Of a DNA stretch of 64,000 nt, positions 26,642-35,909 are shown in pieces. Position 1 is the first letter of the stretch; each line of letters starts with the position of its first letter. A program made the position numbers and the translations under genes. This DNA comes from Blautia coccoides (GTDB taxonomy: Bacteria > Bacillota > Clostridia > Lachnospirales > Lachnospiraceae): the NCBI RefSeq assembly GCF_034355335.1, contig NZ_CP136422.1, positions 573,001 through 637,000 on the forward strand. Reading direction: 5' to 3'. Below the pieces are notes generated by a model. That model saw nothing but the letters and a program-made list of their open reading frames with translations. It did not search any database and was not told the DNA's origin.

Positions 26642-26881
26642 TTCTATATTATACGGAAAACAGGAAAGGGATGCAAGCCATATTTAACCTTAATATACAG
26701 AAAATACAGAACTTGGGCCGCAGGCGGTTTCTCATTTACCGAGATTTCTGCAAATCTTGTTATTCTAACGAAAATTCCCGTAAAAAATCGTCATTATATT
26801 CCATATTATTTTCTTTACAAAGAAGTTTTCCTGTAGTAAGTTATGTAGTATATCGCTGATTTTAGGGGGGCTTAGAGAAAA

Positions 26882-28279
26882 ATGGGAAAGACCGGAGTGA
26901 TGAAGAAGTTCATCGGAGACAAAAATTTTTATAAGATGATTCTTGCTATAGCCGTACCTATTATGATACAGAATGGCATCACCAATTTCGTAGGCCTTCT
27001 GGACAACATCATGGTAGGCAGGATCGGCACGGAGCAGATGTCAGGTGCGGCAATTGTAAACCAGCTTATTTTCGTGTATAACCTCTGTATCTTCGGAGGG
27101 GTTTCAGGTGCGGGTATTTTTACTGCGCAGTATTTTGGACAGAAGGATAATGAGGGAGTCCGCAATACCTTCCGGTATAAATTGTGGATGGCTCTGATAC
27201 TTACAGTGGGAACTGTTGTGGTTTTCCTCATTGGAGGCGAACAGCTCATCAGCATGTACCTTCATGGGGAGGGCAGTGTGGAGAATCTGGCAGCCACACT
27301 GGCCTATGGAAAACAATATCTTTACATTATGCTTATAGGGCTTCCGCCTTTCATGATGGTTCAGGTATATGCCAGTACGCTGCGTGAGTGCGGAGAGACC
27401 GTTACGCCCATGAAGGCCGGTATCACAGCCGTTGCCATCAACCTGGTATTCAACTACATATTGATCTATGGAAAGTTTGGTTTTCCGGCATTGGGCGTCC
27501 GCGGTGCGGCGATCGCAACCGTATTCTCCAGATATGTGGAGGCAGCCATAGTTATTCACTGGACCCACAAGCATAAAGAGGTGAATCAGTACATTGAAGG
27601 CCTGTACAGCACGCTGAAGGTTCCGGCGATGCTGACAAAGAAGATCCTGATCAAGGGAACACCTCTTCTCCTGAACGAGGCCCTCTGGGCAGCCGGTATG
27701 GCCATGCTGACGCAGTGCTATTCCATCAGAGGATTAAATGTAGTTGCGGGTCTGAACATTGCCAATACCATCAACAATGTATTTAATATCGTATTTATAG
27801 CCCTGGGAGATTCTGTAGCCATTGTGGTAGGTCAGCTTCTGGGTGCCGGCAAGATGAAGGAAGCCCGGGATACAGATACTAAGATGATAGCGTTTTCCGT
27901 CTTCTGCTGTACCTGTGTTGCATTGCTGATGCTTGTGCTTGCGCCGCTCTTCCCCAAGCTCTACAACACCAATCCTGAGGCAAGAGAGCTGGCAAAATAC
28001 TTTATCATGGCAACCGCGGTCTTTATGCCGCAGAACGCGTTTCTTCACGCCGCTTATTTCACCTTACGTTCAGGTGGAAAAACCATTGTTACCTTCTTGT
28101 TTGACAGTGTGTTCATCTGGTGCGTGAGTGTGACCATAGCATTCTCTCTGAGCCGTTTCACCCTCATGCCGGTAGTGGCGATCTATATACTGGTGCAGAT
28201 GGGAGATATGATAAAATGTCTGATCGGCTTCATACTGGTGAAAAAAGGAGTATGGCTGCAAAATATTGTGGCCAATTAA
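26882..28279 (+). CDS. MATE family efflux transporter
   Basis: A 465-residue integral membrane transporter of the MATE superfamily, distinct from the one at 24.2 kb. It opens with KMILAIAVPIMIQNGITNFVGLLDNIMVG, split here over the first helix and loop, and the family's GFPALGVRGAAIAT-type block lies near 200; about 12 helices are predicted. The ATG at 26882 follows a GGGGGG run by about 10 nt. It stands alone and ends with a strong terminator. The substrate is unknown; drugs, cations or guanidinium-like compounds are possible. Confidence 0.88.
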   Translation: MGKTGVMKKFIGDKNFYKMILAIAVPIMIQNGITNFVGLLDNIMVGRIGTEQMSGAAIVNQLIFVYNLCIFGGVSGAGIFTAQYFGQKDNEGVRNTFRYKLWMALILTVGTVVVFLIGGEQLISMYLHGEGSVENLAATLAYGKQYLYIMLIGLPPFMMVQVYASTLRECGETVTPMKAGITAVAINLVFNYILIYGKFGFPALGVRGAAIATVFSRYVEAAIVIHWTHKHKEVNQYIEGLYSTLKVPAMLTKKILIKGTPLLLNEALWAAGMAMLTQCYSIRGLNVVAGLNIANTINNVFNIVFIALGDSVAIVVGQLLGAGKMKEARDTDTKMIAFSVFCCTCVALLMLVLAPLFPKLYNTNPEARELAKYFIMATAVFMPQNAFLHAAYFTLRSGGKTIVTFLFDSVFIWCVSVTIAFSLSRFTLMPVVAIYILVQMGDMIKCLIGFILVKKGVWLQNIVAN

Positions 28280-28362
28280 ATACGCAGATAGGAAGTCTGA
28301 TTACAAGATAGTAAGGCAGCAGGAGAAAGCAGTGTGAATACGGTGTCCAATTCTTAAAATAT

Positions 28363-28413
28363 GGCATACCCGGTATTTTCTTTCCAGAGAATCCGGGCGT
28401 GCCTTATTTTTTT
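28363..28413 (+). terminator. Terminator after the MATE gene
   Basis: GGCATACCCGG at 28363-28373 pairs with CCGGGCGTGCC at 28393-28403, followed by TTATTTTTTT. Confidence 0.85.
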
Positions 28414-28556
28414 GCCTGCAAGATGAAAAATACTTCTATCCAAGTCTTTTGGATGGATTTTGCTGTCCCTCTTTTGAAAATTTCTTTGTCATAATCCATT
28501 TTTTCCCCACATACACTATTGCTAAGAGCACCAAAACCAAAGGCGGCCTCCCAACA

Positions 28557-28967
28557 TTGAAAAAATTAATCCTAACACTATGTTTTATCTGCCTCCTGAC
28601 ACTCCCTCTGACCTCCTGCAGCATAGAAAAAGTCAAAGCCCAGGACGGAGTCAAGCCGGAGTACACAGTGATGAAGGAAGAGGATTTTCCTGATAAAGTC
28701 AAGGAACTGATAGAAGAAAACAAAGAATCAGAATTCCAGCTTACATATCAGGACGGTTCCTATCTATACCTTCTCAAAGGCTACGGCAAACAAGAGACTG
28801 GAGGATACAGTATCCAAATTGAGGACTTGTCCCTCTGGGACAATGCCATCCATCTACAGACTACCCTAATAGGGCCGGAAGAGGACAAAGATCTAAAAGA
28901 CGAGCCATCCTATCCATATCTGGTGGTAAAAATGAAATATCGGGAAGAACCGGTAATTTTTGAATAG
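28557..28967 (+). CDS. Small lipoprotein, PrcB-like
   Basis: A 136-residue exported lipoprotein. A signal peptide with lipobox LTSC (Cys about residue 20) is followed by a short domain ending PYLVVKMKYREEPVIFE, which resembles the C-terminal beta hairpin of PrcB-like proteins. The frame is open upstream, but the Lys-Lys-hydrophobic signal begins at TTG 28557, preceded by AAAGGCGG. It sits 15 nt before the SipL gene and probably shares its transcript. Function is unknown; the family match is tentative. Confidence 0.6.
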   Translation: MKKLILTLCFICLLTLPLTSCSIEKVKAQDGVKPEYTVMKEEDFPDKVKELIEENKESEFQLTYQDGSYLYLLKGYGKQETGGYSIQIEDLSLWDNAIHLQTTLIGPEEDKDLKDEPSYPYLVVKMKYREEPVIFE

Positions 28968-28982
28968 AAAAGAGGGCTTATT

Positions 28983-30542
28983 GTGGAATTAATAACAAAA
29001 CAGATGCGTATGATGCATACAAAATGTGAAGCTGTCAGCCAGATTACCTTTGATGAGGATTTAAATGTGCCGGATATTAAGCCGGACGTAGGCCGGATGA
29101 TCCAGAAAAAGGGTGAGATCCACATAGATGATGTCCAGATATCCGAGGGCCACGCGTTCCTGACCGGAGCTTTGATGGTCTATCTCCTCTATGTCAGTGA
29201 CAGTGAGGAGCGAAGGATACAAAGTCTTCTCGGCACGCTCCCCATAGGGGAAACCATGCACCTGGAGGGCCTGGAAAACGGTGACAAAGTCCGGGTGAAA
29301 TGGGATATCGAGGACCTGAGTGTCCAGCTTATCAATTCCAGAAAGCTGAACATCAAAGCCTTGGTAACCTTCACCGCGTCAGTGGAGGAGATGCAGGAGA
29401 CAAATCTCCCCGCAGGTGTGGACGCGGAGGGCATTTCCCAGAAAAAAAAGGACATCTCTGTCATGGGGATCGCGGTGCATAAAAAGGACACCCTGCGGGT
29501 CAAGGAGGATATCGCCCTGGCCTCCAACAAGCCCAATATCCATGAACTTCTATGGAACACAGTGGAAGTCCGTGGTATGGATATCCGGGCAGAAAATGAT
29601 AAGATAGGTGTAAAAGGAGAACTCTTTATATTCGCATTGTACCGTGGGGACGATGACAACAATTCCCTGCAATGGCTGGAGCATTCGGTTCCCTTCTATC
29701 AGGAATTGGAATGTGTGGGCTGCACTGTGGATATGGTGCCCAACATAGAGGTGACCATGCCCCAAAGCAAATTGGAGGTAAAAACAGACAGTGACGGGGA
29801 GGAGCGCCTCATAGGTGTGGATGCTGTCCTGGAATTAGAGATGAAAATTTATGAGGAGGAGGAAATGTCCCTGCTTCTGGACGTATATACCCCTTTAAAG
29901 GAATGCGTCCCTATCCGTGAAAATAAAAAGCTGGAAAGCCTCCTGGTTAAAAATAATTCCAAATGCAGAGTGGGAGACCGCATTAAAATGGAACAGAACC
30001 AGGGGAAAATCCTGCAGATCTGCCACAGCGACGGCAACGTTAAGGTAGACGATACCCATCCTGTGGAGAACGGCATAGAGGTGGAGGGCATCATCCAGGT
30101 GAGGATTCTCTATATCATAGGGGATGACGATATGCCGTTCTATTCCATGGATGCCATGATTCCCTTCTCCCATGTGGTGGAAGCTCCGGGTATAGGGAAA
30201 AATTGTACCTATCATCTGAGAACGGATCTGGAACAACTGTCCACTACTATGATCGACAGTGATGAGATAGAGGTAAAAATAGTCATGAATCTGAATGCCC
30301 TTGTGCTGAAGCAGACAGATACAGGCATAATCCGGGAAATAGAAGAGCGGGAGCTGGATAAGGAGAAGCTCCAGAATATGCCCGGAATCGTGGGATATCA
30401 GGTACAGCCCCAGGATACGCTCTGGGATATCGCCAAGAAATTTTACACTACGATTGAAACCATTGTGCAGCTCAATGATCTGGAAAGTGATGAGGTTAAG
30501 CCATATGACACCCTGATATTGACTAAAAAAGTAGAATCCTAG
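28983..30542 (+). CDS. sipL: SipL-like spore protein (DUF3794 and LysM)
   Basis: A 519-residue protein with repeated DUF3794 (SPOCS) domains over most of its length and a LysM domain at the end (YQVQPQDTLWDIAKKF... about 470-517). The N-terminus has FDEDLNVPDIKPDVGRMIQ, typical of this family. In Clostridioides difficile SipL binds SpoIVA through the LysM domain and is needed for spore coat localisation, so it is expected on the forespore surface in the mother cell. The start is GTG at 28983 behind AGAGGG. It follows the small lipoprotein directly. Confidence 0.88.
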   Translation: MELITKQMRMMHTKCEAVSQITFDEDLNVPDIKPDVGRMIQKKGEIHIDDVQISEGHAFLTGALMVYLLYVSDSEERRIQSLLGTLPIGETMHLEGLENGDKVRVKWDIEDLSVQLINSRKLNIKALVTFTASVEEMQETNLPAGVDAEGISQKKKDISVMGIAVHKKDTLRVKEDIALASNKPNIHELLWNTVEVRGMDIRAENDKIGVKGELFIFALYRGDDDNNSLQWLEHSVPFYQELECVGCTVDMVPNIEVTMPQSKLEVKTDSDGEERLIGVDAVLELEMKIYEEEEMSLLLDVYTPLKECVPIRENKKLESLLVKNNSKCRVGDRIKMEQNQGKILQICHSDGNVKVDDTHPVENGIEVEGIIQVRILYIIGDDDMPFYSMDAMIPFSHVVEAPGIGKNCTYHLRTDLEQLSTTMIDSDEIEVKIVMNLNALVLKQTDTGIIREIEERELDKEKLQNMPGIVGYQVQPQDTLWDIAKKFYTTIETIVQLNDLESDEVKPYDTLILTKKVES

Positions 30543-30903
30543 AGCCTGTTTGAAAGATTATTACGAAAATTTTAAAGAGACATCTCGGTATTCAGCGGGC
30601 AGGTACATTTTCCGTGCTGACCGCAGGAAAGCAGTTTTTGCATACTGTGAACAGTTACTTGAACAGCAACATATTATTTTTAGGTGTTGAAAAAAGGAGG
30701 CATATCGTATAGAATAAAGTGTATAAAAACGAATACAATATACAATAAACATCTGTGACCATTCATAACCTTCTTTTATACCGCTTTGTGATGCACAGTT
30801 CAGCGGTGTATGGCGGGGCAGGGGATGCTCAATGGCTGCAGGTAGTCAACGATTCGCTTTAGATACACTCTGGAGCGCAAGAATGGAAATACAGGAGATA
30901 AAA
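30543..30903. other. 361-nt non-coding gap before ispE
   Basis: No supportable gene. It holds a GTGAACAGTTAC motif at 30648-30659, similar to the ends of other intergenic repeats in this window, an unused AAGGAGG near 30,695, an A/T-rich stretch (30,700-30,770) that may carry a promoter, and a hairpin ATACCGCT...AGCGGTGTAT (about 30,779-30,811). The ispE frame is open back to 30832 but this part looks untranslated. Confidence 0.4.
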
Positions 30904-31776
30904 ATGAGATTAAGGGCACTGGCGAAAATTAATCTGGGATTGGATGTAGTCAGAAAACGTGAGGATGGCTATCATGAGGTCCGCATGATCATGCAGACCA
31001 TTAACATGTATGACCAGTTAGAAATTGATATCAAAGAGGAACCGGGGATTTCCATTACTACAAATCTGCCGTTTATCCCCACAAACGAGAACAATCTTGT
31101 CTATAAAGCAGCGCAGCTTTTGATGGATGAGTTCAAAGTGGAAAAAGGGATAACTGTGGATCTGCAGAAATTCATACCGGTCGCTGCCGGCATGGCAGGC
31201 GGGAGTTCGGATGCCGCCGCCGCCATGATCGGAGTGAACCGACTGTTCGGACTGGGGCTTACTGTGCGGGAGCTTATGGAGCGGAGCGTGAAAGTCGGTG
31301 CGGATGTTCCGTACTGTCTGCTTCGCGGCACTGCGCTTGCAGAGGGGATCGGAGAGAAGCTGCGTGCTCTGCCGCCCTGTCCGGACTGCTATGTGTTGAT
31401 TGGAAAGCCGCCTGTCAGCGTGTCAACGAAATTTGTCTATGAGAAGCTGGATGCATCGGAGATAGAGCATCATCCGGAGATAGACAGAATGCTGGAGGGG
31501 CTTCAATGGCACAATTTGAACAGGATTGCCGAACATATGGGAAATGTTCTTGAGAGCGTGACAATTCCGGCATACCCTGTGATCGAGGAGATCAAACAAC
31601 ATATGAAGGACCACGGCGCGGTCAATGCCATGATGAGCGGCAGCGGTCCTACGGTCTTCGGACTCTTTGATGATAAGGCGACAGCGGAGCAGGCCTGTGA
31701 GGCACTGCGCGAGACTAAGATCGCCAGAACCGTTTTTTTGACTACTGTATTCAATAATGGAGGAAGACACAGATGA
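30904..31776 (+). CDS. ispE: 4-diphosphocytidyl-2-C-methyl-D-erythritol kinase
   Basis: A 290-residue GHMP kinase that phosphorylates CDP-methylerythritol in the MEP isoprenoid pathway, in the cytoplasm. Motif 1 AKINLGLDV, the ATP loop AGMAGGSSDAAAAM and the C-terminal MSGSGPTVFGLF are all present. The ATG at 30904 follows AGGAGAT with good spacing and starts the conserved LRALAKINL segment; the longer reading from 30832 is rejected. The stop overlaps the start of the GntR gene (ATGA). Confidence 0.95.
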   Translation: MRLRALAKINLGLDVVRKREDGYHEVRMIMQTINMYDQLEIDIKEEPGISITTNLPFIPTNENNLVYKAAQLLMDEFKVEKGITVDLQKFIPVAAGMAGGSSDAAAAMIGVNRLFGLGLTVRELMERSVKVGADVPYCLLRGTALAEGIGEKLRALPPCPDCYVLIGKPPVSVSTKFVYEKLDASEIEHHPEIDRMLEGLQWHNLNRIAEHMGNVLESVTIPAYPVIEEIKQHMKDHGAVNAMMSGSGPTVFGLFDDKATAEQACEALRETKIARTVFLTTVFNNGGRHR

Positions 31777-32447
31777 CAACGGATTTGGAAATGCATATGG
31801 ATGAATACCTTCCGCTGCGGGATGTGGTTTTCAATACTCTGCGGAGGGCGATATTAAAAGGAGATTTAAAACCCGGTGAGCGGCTTATGGAGATTGCCCT
31901 GGCGGAGAAGCTGGGGGTGAGCAGGACTCCTATCCGGGAAGCTATCAGGAAACTGGAGCTGGAAGGCCTGGTAGTTATGGCGCCCAGAAAAGGCGCAAAG
32001 GTGGCGTCCATCACAGAGCGTGATCTGAATGATGTGTTGGAGGTCAGAAAGGGCATGGAAGAACTGGCTATCCGTCTGGCCTGTGAGCGGATCACGCCGG
32101 AGGAGCTGGATGAATTGGACAAGGTGGAGCATAAATTCCTGAGCCTGACCGAGAACGGGGATCTGACCCAGCTTGCGGAGATGGATGTGGCCTTTCATGA
32201 CATTATATACAATGCCACCAACAACAAAAGGCTGGTACAGCTGCTTAGCAACCTCAGGGAACAGATGTACCGCTACCGCATCGAATATCTGAAGGATATT
32301 GCGGTGCGCCGTACCCTTGCCCAGGAGCACAGGGCGATCTGTGAGGCGCTGCGCAAAAAGGACAAGGAGTCCGCGCTGAAATATGTCTATGTCCATGTGG
32401 ACAATCAGCAGAAGGCTATCATCAAAAGCCTGAACGAGCAGGAGTGA
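31773..32447 (+). CDS. GntR family regulator, FCD subfamily
   Basis: A 224-residue transcriptional regulator. The N-terminal winged helix (about 10-75) has LKPGERLMEIALAEKLGVSR and TPIREAIRKLELEGLV, typical of FadR-type GntR proteins; the C-terminal helical FCD domain (about 85-210) has the metal/ligand-binding Asp and His positions (DVAFHDIIYNAT). The effector cannot be read. The ATG overlaps the ispE stop by 4 nt, so the two are coupled, an arrangement seen in Lachnospiraceae. A terminator follows. Confidence 0.9.
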   Translation: MTTDLEMHMDEYLPLRDVVFNTLRRAILKGDLKPGERLMEIALAEKLGVSRTPIREAIRKLELEGLVVMAPRKGAKVASITERDLNDVLEVRKGMEELAIRLACERITPEELDELDKVEHKFLSLTENGDLTQLAEMDVAFHDIIYNATNNKRLVQLLSNLREQMYRYRIEYLKDIAVRRTLAQEHRAICEALRKKDKESALKYVYVHVDNQQKAIIKSLNEQE

Positions 32448-32513
32448 TTCCGTCCCATAACCCACGGAACACGGGTACTGTAAGGTATATTAATAGAAGA
32501 AATGGATATTCTA

Positions 32514-32551
32514 AGAGAGATGTAAAAAATACGTCTCTCTTTTTTGTGGTG
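32514..32551 (+). terminator. Terminator after the GntR gene
   Basis: AGAGAGATGTA pairs with TACGTCTCTCT around an A-rich loop, followed by TTTTT. Confidence 0.85.
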
Positions 32552-32610
32552 CAAAAATGATTATATTCCGGGGATACCATAGGGTATGAGAGCAGAAAGG
32601 GGCTTTTGAA

Positions 32611-34119
32611 ATGAAGGACAATGACAAGATATCTATTCACATACAGGAAAATGAGGACTACATCCGAAAGACATTAAAAGACTGCGCTGACATCATTATC
32701 CGTCCTATGATCCTGGGGCAGGAGCAGAAAATCCACTGTCTGGTCGTCTATATAGAGGTGGCAGTCAGCAATATGATGCTGGAGGACTCTGTGATCGGCA
32801 AGCTGGTAAACCATATGTGGGAGATGCCCAAGGACGAGATCCTGGAATTTGTGGACGAAAACGGTCTGGGGATCTCGGATGTAAAAACACTGGACACCAT
32901 GTCAGAAGCACTGGCAGCCATGTTTGCGGGAAATGCCATCTTCTTCTTTGACGGCTATCCCCATTCCATCAAGGTATCCAGCAAAGGCTACCCAAACATG
33001 GGTGTGCAGGAGGCATCCAGGGAAAAGGTGCTGCGCGGCTCCAAGGAAGGATTCTCAGATGTGGTTAAAACCAACTCCGCACTTGTGCGTAAGAGGATCA
33101 GGAATTCCAAGCTGAAAGTCAAAGAAAAGACTCTGGGTGTCAGAAGCCAGACGCTGGTACAGATCCTCTATATGGAGGAGCTGGTGCGGCCGGAGCTTTT
33201 AGAGGAACTGGACAGACGTCTGGAGGATTTTGAGATTGACGGGGTCATGGACAGCGGCATTGTGGAGCATTTGGCTGAGGAAAACTGGCTCTCTCCATTT
33301 CCCCAGTTCCAGACCTCTGAGCGCCCTGACAAATGCGCCATGGAAATCCTCAACGGCAGAGTCCTGGTGCTTGTTGACAATTCTCCCATGGGAATCCTGC
33401 TCCCTGCCGCCTTTAATGATTTTCTACAGGTGAGCGAGGACGAGTACAACCATTTTGAACTGGCAACCTTTCTGAGGATCATTCGGTATATAGCGGCTGC
33501 ATTTGCCATGCTCTTTTCCGGTGCTTATCTGGCGGTGACTAATTTCCATACCCAGGTACTCCCCACCAACCTGATCCTCTCCTTTGCGGAGGCCAGAAAA
33601 GGAGTGCCATTTCCGGGGATACTGGAAGTCTTCTTTATGGAGGTGGCATTTGAGAGCATCCGTGAGGCAGGCGTTCGTGCGCCCGGACCGCTGGGCGGGA
33701 CCATTGGTATCGTGGGCGGTTTGATCATCGGTCAGGCCGCTGTGGAGGCCAATCTGGTAAGCCCTATTGTAGTAGTGGTGGTGGCAGTCACCGCACTGGC
33801 GACCCTGGCTATTCCAAACGAAGAGTTTACCGCGCCGTTCCGACTCCTGAAATTCGGTTTTATTCTTCTGGGAGGCACCATGGGTGTCTTTGGAATGTTG
33901 TTGGGACTTTATCTGGTCATCAGCCATCTGGCAGGGCTTAAGAGCTTTGGAATCCCCTATCTGACACCGTTTGCTGCCCAGAGAAATGCGGGCTACAGAG
34001 GAGAGTCAGACGGCATTGTCATGGCGCCCCTCAGGTTTATGACCAGGCGGCCGCTCTATGCCAGAAAGGAACAGCAGGTGCGCCTCAAGACAAAAGGAGG
34101 ACAGAAGCATGTTCGCTGA
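32611..34119 (+). CDS. gerA: Spore germination protein GerA subunit
   Basis: A 502-residue A-subunit of a GerA-type nutrient germinant receptor. A hydrophilic N-terminal domain (about 1-270) is followed by about five membrane helices (about 290-440) with the family motif PTNLILSFAEARKGVPFPG just before them, and a short basic tail. These receptors sit in the inner membrane of the spore. RBS GAAAGGGG precedes ATG 32611. It is the first gene of a gerA-gerB-gerC operon with overlapping ends. The specific paralogue and germinant are unknown. Confidence 0.92.
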   Translation: MKDNDKISIHIQENEDYIRKTLKDCADIIIRPMILGQEQKIHCLVVYIEVAVSNMMLEDSVIGKLVNHMWEMPKDEILEFVDENGLGISDVKTLDTMSEALAAMFAGNAIFFFDGYPHSIKVSSKGYPNMGVQEASREKVLRGSKEGFSDVVKTNSALVRKRIRNSKLKVKEKTLGVRSQTLVQILYMEELVRPELLEELDRRLEDFEIDGVMDSGIVEHLAEENWLSPFPQFQTSERPDKCAMEILNGRVLVLVDNSPMGILLPAAFNDFLQVSEDEYNHFELATFLRIIRYIAAAFAMLFSGAYLAVTNFHTQVLPTNLILSFAEARKGVPFPGILEVFFMEVAFESIREAGVRAPGPLGGTIGIVGGLIIGQAAVEANLVSPIVVVVVAVTALATLAIPNEEFTAPFRLLKFGFILLGGTMGVFGMLLGLYLVISHLAGLKSFGIPYLTPFAAQRNAGYRGESDGIVMAPLRFMTRRPLYARKEQQVRLKTKGGQKHVR

Positions 34120-35179
34120 CAATCAACGGATATCCCACAGACAGCTCTTCAGACAACTGGTGCTGGGACAACTGGGTATTTATCTGGTCACGGTTCCCGT
34201 CACTTCCTATCTAAACGGAAGGCAGGGGGTACTCTCCCTGCTTCTGATGGGTGTACTATTTCTGGCGGCCAGTATATTTTTTATCCGTATGAAGCCCTGT
34301 TATGCCAATCCTGAGCGGTATATGGGAAAGTACGCCGGAAAGATTTTCTGCCTGCTGCATCTGTCCTATCTCTTCATTACAGGTGTTTTTCTGCTGTTGG
34401 TGACCAGCAGGATCACAGGCCGTTTTTTTATTGAGAGCAGCAAACCCTTTGTGATCATCACAGTCACTGCTGTGGTCTGCTATCTGGGAAGCCATCAAGG
34501 GCTGGAGCGCAGAGGACGAATGGCCGAGCTGTGCTTTCCCATCATTTTGTTTGTCCTGGCTGCCATGCTCTTATTGTGTGTTACCAGAGTCAAGGGGGCA
34601 TATCTGGAAGAGATTGGATACATGTCGGTCCAGGGAGTTATACAGGGATGTTACAGAGTGTTCTGCACGTTCCTGCCGATATTTTTCCTTCCCTTTACCC
34701 TGGGGAATGTGGACCGTGCTGGCAATGCGGGCAAGGCACTGAACGGCTCGGTGTTTCTTCTTCTGGGAATTTTGTCAACAGTGCTGATACTTCTGCAGGG
34801 GGCATTCGGAGCGGGCGGCTATGTACAGAAGTCCTATCCTATTTTTGATATGATGGCAGGGGTGGATCTGCCCGGGGATTTTCTGGAGCGTGTTGATATT
34901 TTCTTCATCGCTGCTGTTATGTTCTGTATCTTTTTTGCTGTGGGGAGTATCTTTTTCTACAACCACGAGCTGCTGAAGCGTGTCCATATGGAAAAAGGGG
35001 CGCCGTATCTGGCGGGAGGCATTCTCATTTGCGCATTGGGATGCGAGAAAGCAGGTATTTCTCTTGAATGGTACCGCGAAGTGCTGCAGAACATCTATGC
35101 GCCGCTGTTTATTCTGCTGGCACTGTGGGCAGGGATCGCATACGGAAGGGGGAAACATCGTGATAAGGAAGAAAAGTAA
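34109..35179 (+). CDS. gerB: GerB-type germination permease
   Basis: A 356-residue membrane protein of the GerB (amino acid permease-like) family with about ten helices. The ATG at 34109 is behind AAAGGAGGA and lies inside the end of gerA; the longer reading from 34058 has no RBS and no conserved N-terminus. MFADNQRISHRQLFRQLV is a typical start. In the receptor the B subunit is thought to bind the germinant. The end overlaps the gerC-like gene by 20 nt. Confidence 0.88.
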   Translation: MFADNQRISHRQLFRQLVLGQLGIYLVTVPVTSYLNGRQGVLSLLLMGVLFLAASIFFIRMKPCYANPERYMGKYAGKIFCLLHLSYLFITGVFLLLVTSRITGRFFIESSKPFVIITVTAVVCYLGSHQGLERRGRMAELCFPIILFVLAAMLLLCVTRVKGAYLEEIGYMSVQGVIQGCYRVFCTFLPIFFLPFTLGNVDRAGNAGKALNGSVFLLLGILSTVLILLQGAFGAGGYVQKSYPIFDMMAGVDLPGDFLERVDIFFIAAVMFCIFFAVGSIFFYNHELLKRVHMEKGAPYLAGGILICALGCEKAGISLEWYREVLQNIYAPLFILLALWAGIAYGRGKHRDKEEK

Positions 35180-35786
35180 AGCAGTGCTGCTGGCTGTTAT
35201 CGTGGCCCTGAACCTGTCTGCCTGCGGGGTGGCTCTGGAGAACCGCAGTTTCCCGTTGTCCATGGGTGTGGACTATCTGGACGGCCAATACCAGGTGTAC
35301 TACGGTCTTCCCGACTTGTCCGGCGTGACAGGACAGAGCAAGGACGGGGAGAATCAAAAGGCCGGCGAAAAAGCGGATTTTTATCAGGGCAGGACCATGG
35401 AAGATGCGGAAAAAGATTTTCAGAACAGCCAGGAGGATTACCTGGATACCGGTCATCTGAAGGTTCTGCTGCTGGGAAACGGTCTTCTGGACCATGAGGA
35501 GGCATATAAAAACCTGCTCCACTATCTGGAAGACAAGCCGTCCATAGCGGGCAACATTTACGTGTTCTCATGCACCCAGCTTGGAGATGTGATGAGCATG
35601 GACGGTCAGCAGATGGATTCTTTGGGAGATTATCTGACGGGCATTGTGGAGAACAGGCCGGACAGCCAGGCACACCGGCAGACAGATCTGCAGGATTTAT
35701 ACAATGCATGGCATAACGGGGAGAAGCGCCCCGCTCTCCAAAAGGTCAGTGCCATGGAAGATAAAATAATGCTGGAAAAGGAATAG
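35160..35786 (+). CDS. Short GerC-like germination lipoprotein
   Basis: A 208-residue lipoprotein in the gerC position. GTG 35160 follows GGAAGGGGG; the signal peptide ends in the lipobox LSAC (Cys about 21). The mature part matches only the N-terminal domain of GerC (the VDYLDGQYQVYY strand and the later VFSCTQLGDVM and GDYLTGIVENR segments). Ordinary GerC proteins have about 370-400 residues, so the C-terminal domains are missing; no frameshifted remainder is seen in the 123 nt downstream. It could be a natural short form or an old truncation. Confidence 0.75.
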   Translation: MIRKKSKAVLLAVIVALNLSACGVALENRSFPLSMGVDYLDGQYQVYYGLPDLSGVTGQSKDGENQKAGEKADFYQGRTMEDAEKDFQNSQEDYLDTGHLKVLLLGNGLLDHEEAYKNLLHYLEDKPSIAGNIYVFSCTQLGDVMSMDGQQMDSLGDYLTGIVENRPDSQAHRQTDLQDLYNAWHNGEKRPALQKVSAMEDKIMLEKE

Positions 35787-35909
35787 GCCTGGAAAGATAC
35801 GGCAATACTCTGTCTATAGAAAAGAAATGAGTAATAAAAATCCGGTGATCAGGTGCGGGGATATGCAGCTTTCCGCATCTGAATACCGAATCAGACGGAG
35901 GGATTTGCT

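Noticed and set aside
26521..26859. 112-residue plus-strand frame between plsC-like and MATE genes
   Set aside because: Low-complexity, no RBS, no conserved pattern; the DNA instead shows stems.
26480..26880. ykkC/guanidine-I or fluoride riboswitch
   Set aside because: The conserved sequence blocks of these classes, as I know them, are not present; only a generic structured-RNA note is kept.
30832..30903. Upstream extension of ispE
   Set aside because: ATG 30904 has AGGAGAT and starts the conserved domain; the extension has no RBS or conservation.
35787..35909. Sigma-F promoter for spoIIR
   Set aside because: Expected from biology, but no segment gave a convincing match to both hexamers.
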